This document shows, one piece after another, positions 59,761 to 64,000 of a DNA stretch of 64,000 nucleotides. The DNA is taken from IMG/VR virus record IMGVR_UViG_3300043425_001190, positions 1-64,000 of that record. One strand, given 5' to 3'. Below the pieces are notes generated by a model. The model made no database searches. It was given only the letters and a program-made list of their open reading frames with translations, and had not been told where the DNA came from. A program made the position numbers and the translations under genes. Position 1 is the first letter of the stretch, and every line of letters starts with the position of its first letter. The stretch comes from a virus.

Positions 59761-61484
59761 TAGTATCTTCCTTGTTTTATAACCGGGAATCCGTCTTTTT
59801 CCTCGTCGTAGTCAGATTTACCCTTCATGGTTGAGAAAGTAGACTTCTTGTACTTGTCAAACGAGTCTTCGTCGTCTTCCTCAGCAAAGTATCTTTTTGG
59901 TTTTTCCATCGGACTCATAGATTTAGCCGGTGTTTCAATATCATTTGTCTCAATCAGTTCTTCGAGTTCCTTATGGTTGGCCAGGTTGGCAATCATTGAA
60001 CTCATAACGTGGTCGTCTTTTTCCCCTTGACCGGCGTATGTGCCAAATGAAAGACGAACGAAACTGGCCAGCTGTTTGATAGTTTTAGCATCTCGTAGTT
60101 TTAGTCTTCCAGTCTCTACCATTCGTTTATAGTTGGTACACATCAGATTTTTGGTTACCTGGTTGGTGGTAATACCCTTTTTGCGTTTGTTACCTTGGCC
60201 GGCTCCATACGATATTAACCTGTCGTACTCGTAGTCTTTGAAAATTTCACTAGCAAGGTTACCCATATTGTTTTCCACCAAGAGGTTTGCCTCACCATAG
60301 AACCGGCAGATCTGAACCACTATTTCAGCCATATCGTACGACGGGGTCTTGTTAGAACTCCACACCGCAGCCTGCTCTATATTCATAGGATCAGTAATGT
60401 CGTATACGTCAACAACAGAGTCATCGCCACCACCACCTTCACCAAGGTCAACCCCGGCTGCATATGTTCTACCAGGTTGTGGTTCGGCATATATCCTAAA
60501 TTCAGACTCAACACCAATATCATATGTGGTCCTGACTGGGTCTGAGTGCATCATGTTTTCTAGGACGCCGGCAGATACTAGCGTCTGCTGTGACCCAAGG
60601 AATCTACACTCAAATTCCTGGAACCATTTAAGTTCGCCGATATCAGCAATAGTCTTGCGTTTAAACTCCTCATCCCTGCCTGGCGGTTCATCCCATTCGA
60701 TCTTCACCAGTTTGAACCGGTTTTCGCCTCTCTCCGCTCTCTTAACGATGGTGTGGAACTGATTGGCTATACCTTTAGGCGTTGAGATAACAATAATCTT
60801 GGTGGTTTCACCGGAAGAAACGGTAGCATAAACGGACGCCCAGAAAGGGCCGGCAACGTGTTCGGCAACGTGGGCAAATTCTTCTAGAACCAGCATATTA
60901 ATGGAGCCAGAACGACCAGAGTTGTCTGACGTGGCAGCAGCCGAGATGGTTGAACCATTGTCGAATTTAACACGCTCTTTACCCCATTCAACAACACCAG
61001 GCTTTAGCCAGTACGGCAGCTCTTCGTATGCCATCTTGATACGAGCCAGTATGTCTTTTGCAGCGTCAGCTTTATGGGCCAGGATGAGGATGTTATAGTC
61101 CTCGTTGAACATGGCATAATGTAAAATTGGAGCGGCTGTAGCTGTAGTCTTACCGCACTGACGTGGAGCCATGATACATGAGAATCTATCGTTGGCGATC
61201 GTATCGATTATACGTTGCTGGTATGGTCTAGGCTTGAACTTTACGCGGCCATGGTCAAGGGAGATAATGGTGATATACTTGATGAAGTGATCCATATCGA
61301 CAGCACATTTTGCCGTCTCAGTGATCTCTTCTGGTTTCCATACCCACTCAACGTCAGGAGCACGTAGGTTCTTGTTACCGTCACAATAAACCCTGTCTCT
61401 TGTTGGGGTGCCACGTTTATATGACAGTAATGGTCTAAACGGCCCCATTTCGGTATCAACAGGGTTGACTAACGTGGCAGCCAT
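59760..61484 (-). CDS. 17: Large terminase subunit gp17
   Basis: 574 residues (T4 gp17 is 610). ATPase: Walker A MAPRQCGKTT (105-114), Walker B MLVLEEF (197-203), motif III IVISTPKG (231-238). RNase H-like nuclease: Asp346 in GVDLGEG, Glu404 in LLVENN, and Asp490/Asp491 in GEKDDHV. It cuts concatemeric DNA and drives packaging into the head. Confidence 0.95.
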   Translation of the reverse strand: MAATLVNPVDTEMGPFRPLLSYKRGTPTRDRVYCDGNKNLRAPDVEWVWKPEEITETAKCAVDMDHFIKYITIISLDHGRVKFKPRPYQQRIIDTIANDRFSCIMAPRQCGKTTATAAPILHYAMFNEDYNILILAHKADAAKDILARIKMAYEELPYWLKPGVVEWGKERVKFDNGSTISAAATSDNSGRSGSINMLVLEEFAHVAEHVAGPFWASVYATVSSGETTKIIVISTPKGIANQFHTIVKRAERGENRFKLVKIEWDEPPGRDEEFKRKTIADIGELKWFQEFECRFLGSQQTLVSAGVLENMMHSDPVRTTYDIGVESEFRIYAEPQPGRTYAAGVDLGEGGGGDDSVVDVYDITDPMNIEQAAVWSSNKTPSYDMAEIVVQICRFYGEANLLVENNMGNLASEIFKDYEYDRLISYGAGQGNKRKKGITTNQVTKNLMCTNYKRMVETGRLKLRDAKTIKQLASFVRLSFGTYAGQGEKDDHVMSSMIANLANHKELEELIETNDIETPAKSMSPMEKPKRYFAEEDDEDSFDKYKKSTFSTMKGKSDYDEEKDGFPVIKQGRY

Positions 61485-62014
61485 TATTTGTCACCGTTGC
61501 CTTTTTTAGCCAGGGCGATAATTTCACCACGGGTAAGAGCAACCGTGTTGTTCACCGTGTTACCATGGTTGATAGTTACGCTCGACGGGCCTTTAACCGT
61601 ATGTTTGATTTTCTTATTCGCCTGAAAGTCCCTGAATTCTCGGTCTCTCTTCTTGTTTTCAATAGATGCTAACTCTTTAGCTAACTTGGCCTGTGTCTCG
61701 AAGATTTTGGCTACAGAGTTTAACTCCTGAGCGTTTGGTAGCATACCAGAGCTGCTAATCACATTAGCGAATACCGTGCCAAGTTCGGCAACAATGGTTT
61801 GGCCAACTTTCATGGTATCTACTAAGGCCTGTTCGGCGTCAGTTTGGTTTTTTGAGTCAGTCTCGGTGTACTCTTCGATTTCACCTGGAGCTTTTTCTAA
61901 CAATTCGGTGTCAAACTCCGGTTCATCTGGTTCAACATCAATGACTACGGCGTCTGCCGGAGTTCTTGGTTTTTGTTCTATACCAAGCAGCTCTGAAATT
62001 TTATCTGTACCCAT
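61484..62014 (-). CDS. 16: Small terminase subunit gp16
   Basis: 176 residues (T4 gp16 is 164). A disordered acidic N-terminus (DEPEFDTELLEKAP), then a central coiled coil (AKIFETQAKLAKELASIENKK) that oligomerises into a ring, then a basic tail. It overlaps the gp17 start by one base. It recognises DNA and stimulates the gp17 ATPase. Confidence 0.8.
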   Translation of the reverse strand: MGTDKISELLGIEQKPRTPADAVVIDVEPDEPEFDTELLEKAPGEIEEYTETDSKNQTDAEQALVDTMKVGQTIVAELGTVFANVISSSGMLPNAQELNSVAKIFETQAKLAKELASIENKKRDREFRDFQANKKIKHTVKGPSSVTINHGNTVNNTVALTRGEIIALAKKGNGDK

Positions 62015-62052
62015 TTATTCACCTGCTGTTCACCTGTAGTTACGCCAACCAG

Positions 62053-62967
62053 TTATCTGTAGTTGTTCAACAGGTCCTCGATGGTGGCCTCGCCTGATAC
62101 CATCAACTTACCAGCGTTAATGACATAATATCCGGGTGATGGTTCGTAAGTTGGCTCACCAGACCCGGCAATAGAGGTGTCTACCACGTTGCCTGAGACC
62201 AAGACGTCAGCCAACGATGATTGCATGCCGGAAACGGTGTCCCCAGATATTCCCCACGAGATGAGGGTATTGGCTGGTTCTTGCTTGGTTTGGTCTTTGA
62301 GGTAGGCACTGAACTCTGTGTAGATTCTGATGATCGGGCCATAATCGAAATCTTTGAACATAAAGTTCCAGGTATGAACTTTGACCGTGGCGGTAGAGGC
62401 GAAGTATTGAATCTTGTCGGTACCAAAAACGTGTTCTGGCTGGGTGCTACCATCCCATACCATCTTTAAGTTAACAAACCGTTCTTGTTCAGAGGCCGAT
62501 TCATCAACCCCGGGAACCGGCATTCGAACAAAGGCGTACGGCCTCATCCAGTAGAATTTGTTTTGGATAATCTGCTCCATATCTTCGGCCAACCTGGTAA
62601 AGATAGTGAGTTTGAAGGTCATCGTTACAGGTTGTGGTCTGTATTGTTCAACCGAACCGCCGCCAGGCATATTAAAAATGATGTTCTCGTGCATCCCGCG
62701 TTCGCGTTGTTTGTCATATTCAAGGCCACCGGTTGACGGCTCGATAACAATGAACGGCATTTTGTTTGGGAAGGTAGGCGGGTTTCCATGTCTGAGATCG
62801 CTGTAAACAGCAGTTTTTTCACCAACCACAGCCCTAACGGTGTACGTGCCTATAGGGTTGCGGTCTTTGTCCATCCGGTTGATGACAATATTATTGAAAA
62901 AGTCAGCAACCTGTACCACCGAGTAGTACAGGCTCATGTGATTACCGAATATCTGGTTAGTACTCAT
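62053..62967 (-). CDS. 15: Tail terminator / sheath stabiliser gp15
   Basis: 304 residues (T4 gp15 is 272). YYSVVQVADFFNNIVINRMD at the N-terminus and YRPQPVTMTFKLTIFTRLAEDMEQI in the middle match gp15. It caps the tail and joins it to the head-neck. It overlaps the neck gene by ATGA. Confidence 0.8.
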   Translation of the reverse strand: MSTNQIFGNHMSLYYSVVQVADFFNNIVINRMDKDRNPIGTYTVRAVVGEKTAVYSDLRHGNPPTFPNKMPFIVIEPSTGGLEYDKQRERGMHENIIFNMPGGGSVEQYRPQPVTMTFKLTIFTRLAEDMEQIIQNKFYWMRPYAFVRMPVPGVDESASEQERFVNLKMVWDGSTQPEHVFGTDKIQYFASTATVKVHTWNFMFKDFDYGPIIRIYTEFSAYLKDQTKQEPANTLISWGISGDTVSGMQSSLADVLVSGNVVDTSIAGSGEPTYEPSPGYYVINAGKLMVSGEATIEDLLNNYR

Positions 62968-63674
62968 AGCTGGTCAAGCCCCGGAAGTTTATACCCACCG
63001 TAAGCTTTGTCTTCGCCTTTCGGGTAGTTGTAAATTGTGTCAGATTCAGATTCGATATCGTTATTATCGTCAAGAACATCACCAGGAACACCGTCATAAC
63101 CAACGTCGTTAGCCCGTGTGTTGATATACTTGGCACAGACAAGTTTCCACGTGTAGTATGCTGCCAACTGGGCGTTTGGAGCCTGGGTTTCATCTCTAAA
63201 TGTCACCTGGAAAGTGTCAGCTATGACGCAATGGAAGTTGAATATATCACCGGATTTTGGCATCGAGTTAGCACCAAACACCTGCTCGAACGAGTCTTTG
63301 CTGATGTTGATTTCAATCGTGGTTGTGTCGAAATATCCACCTGACATCATGGTAATGTTTATGGTGGGGTCAGCCGGCAGGACTCTGATTGTTCTTGGTT
63401 CTTCATACGGGGTAACGTGGTCCTCACCACGGATGTTGAACCTAGCTACCGAAGTATCTGGCATTTGTCTACGATAATGAACATCGATACCGAACAGGTT
63501 GATTTGGTCGGTATACCAGCTGGCGAATGTGTCCCTTGGGGTACCAAGGGTTGAGCATTGAAGCATACCAAAGCCGGTATTGGCGTCTTCACCAGTACCA
63601 TCTCCGTTGGTGGCAACAGGCATTGGGCACCCGTGACTACCACCACTCAACATGCTTCGCCAATCGTTCGCCAT
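62964..63674 (-). CDS. 14: Neck / head-completion protein, gp14-like
   Basis: 236 residues (T4 gp14 is 256). The segments INLFGIDVHYRRQM, TTTIEINISKDSFEQVFG, KSGDIFNF and YYTWKLVCAKYINTRAN resemble gp14 of the T4 superfamily. It lies immediately before gp15 as in T4. It connects head and tail. The identity is inferred mainly from order and these strands. Confidence 0.6.
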   Translation of the reverse strand: MANDWRSMLSGGSHGCPMPVATNGDGTGEDANTGFGMLQCSTLGTPRDTFASWYTDQINLFGIDVHYRRQMPDTSVARFNIRGEDHVTPYEEPRTIRVLPADPTINITMMSGGYFDTTTIEINISKDSFEQVFGANSMPKSGDIFNFHCVIADTFQVTFRDETQAPNAQLAAYYTWKLVCAKYINTRANDVGYDGVPGDVLDDNNDIESESDTIYNYPKGEDKAYGGYKLPGLDQL

Positions 63675-63675
63675 G

Positions 63676-63987
63676 TTACTTCAGAAGCCTTTTACAACGA
63701 GGACATTTTGGGCAGTCACCACTTGACAGGATACCAGAGTTAAGTGGACCACACTTTGGGCAGTTCATACCATTGGTGTTGGTTTTGTCGTACATCTCTT
63801 CTTCACCACGAGCCCAGGCCTCGGTGTACTTGTGGCGGGCGTTGGTGCTTTCGGCAAACGGGTTGGCCTTTTTACCGCCCTTCTTGCCGCCTTTAAGGAA
63901 GGCCGGTTTGCTGTCTTTATCGAAGGCATCAGGGGTGCCATCATCATCTTCGTCTTTTGAAAAATCCGGTTTACCTTTCTTTTTCAT
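63676..63987 (-). CDS. Zinc-finger-containing protein, possibly longer
   Basis: 103 residues from Met at 63987. The N-terminus is Lys/Asp-rich; the C-terminus has MNCPKCGP and CPKCPRCK, a zinc ribbon. The frame stays open to the window edge and no ribosome site is visible before 63987, so the gene may start further right. Function unknown. Confidence 0.55.
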   Translation of the reverse strand: MKKKGKPDFSKDEDDDGTPDAFDKDSKPAFLKGGKKGGKKANPFAESTNARHKYTEAWARGEEEMYDKTNTNGMNCPKCGPLNSGILSSGDCPKCPRCKRLLK

Positions 63988-64000
63988 AAACTTTTTGAGG

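Noticed and set aside
62012-62019. AATAAATG at the small terminase start as a late promoter
   Set aside because: The match is formed by the start codon itself with no space for a transcript start; it would make a leaderless message.

Overview
The window is the genome of a tailed, contractile-tail bacteriophage of the T4-like (Tevenvirinae-related) superfamily. The direct evidence is a T4-type set of genes: terminase (gp16, gp17), sheath (gp18), tube (gp19), tail terminator (gp15), neck (gp14-like), baseplate wedge and hub proteins (gp6, gp7, gp25, gp53, gp5, gp27, gp48/54-like), rIIA/rIIB, an RNase H, a DenV-type repair glycosylase, and T4-like late promoters. Nothing in the sequence names the host. 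A Gram-negative bacterium is likely from the phage type, but this is inference. No integrase, no repressor and no confirmed tRNA were seen.

Layout. From 1 to about 31.3 kb almost everything is on the plus strand. It consists of tightly packed small genes, often joined by ATGA or TAATG overlaps, most of unknown function. Recognisable members are a SF2 helicase (3.9-4.9 kb), a DUF932-like protein (5.0-6.4 kb), a DenV fusion (9.8-10.7 kb), a large protein split by a frameshift (10.7-12.8 kb), rIIA-rIIB (14.7-17.8 kb), a lytic-transglycosylase-type lysozyme (18.5 kb), RNase H (27.1 kb), and a primase-like protein overlapping a possible clamp-loader small subunit (28.4-29.7 kb). Several minus-strand islands interrupt this block: an HNH endonuclease (1.9-2.7 kb), a DUF723-type endonuclease plus an unknown gene (21.2-23.5 kb), a signalling cassette of a receiver protein and a membrane protein (25.3-26.6 kb), and a DUF1353 gene (30.3-30.7 kb). 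A 245-nt gap at 19.7-19.9 kb holds a structured RNA candidate ending in a classic terminator.

From 31.3 kb to the end everything is on the minus strand and structural. Read in transcription order (high to low coordinates): neck, tail terminator, small and large terminase, an extra tube-fold protein, sheath, tube, a fibre cluster, a tube/baseplate initiator, a proline/threonine repeat protein, a two-domain glycosyltransferase, tail chaperones with a -1 frameshift site, tape measure, hub, spike, wedge, then fibre and adhesin genes. At least six minus-strand transcription units start with a T4-like late box (core ATAARTA or TAAATA), 21-36 nt upstream of the first gene. Sheath and tube each have their own terminator.

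How it fits together. Plus-strand genes are presumably early and middle functions (host takeover, replication, repair, lysis control). Minus-strand genes are late virion functions. The most unusual elements are the membrane sensor plus receiver cassette, the structured RNA, the glycosyltransferase translationally coupled to a mucin-like repeat protein in the baseplate operon, two probable programmed frameshifts, and coding-embedded terminators at both convergent junctions around 30-31 kb.
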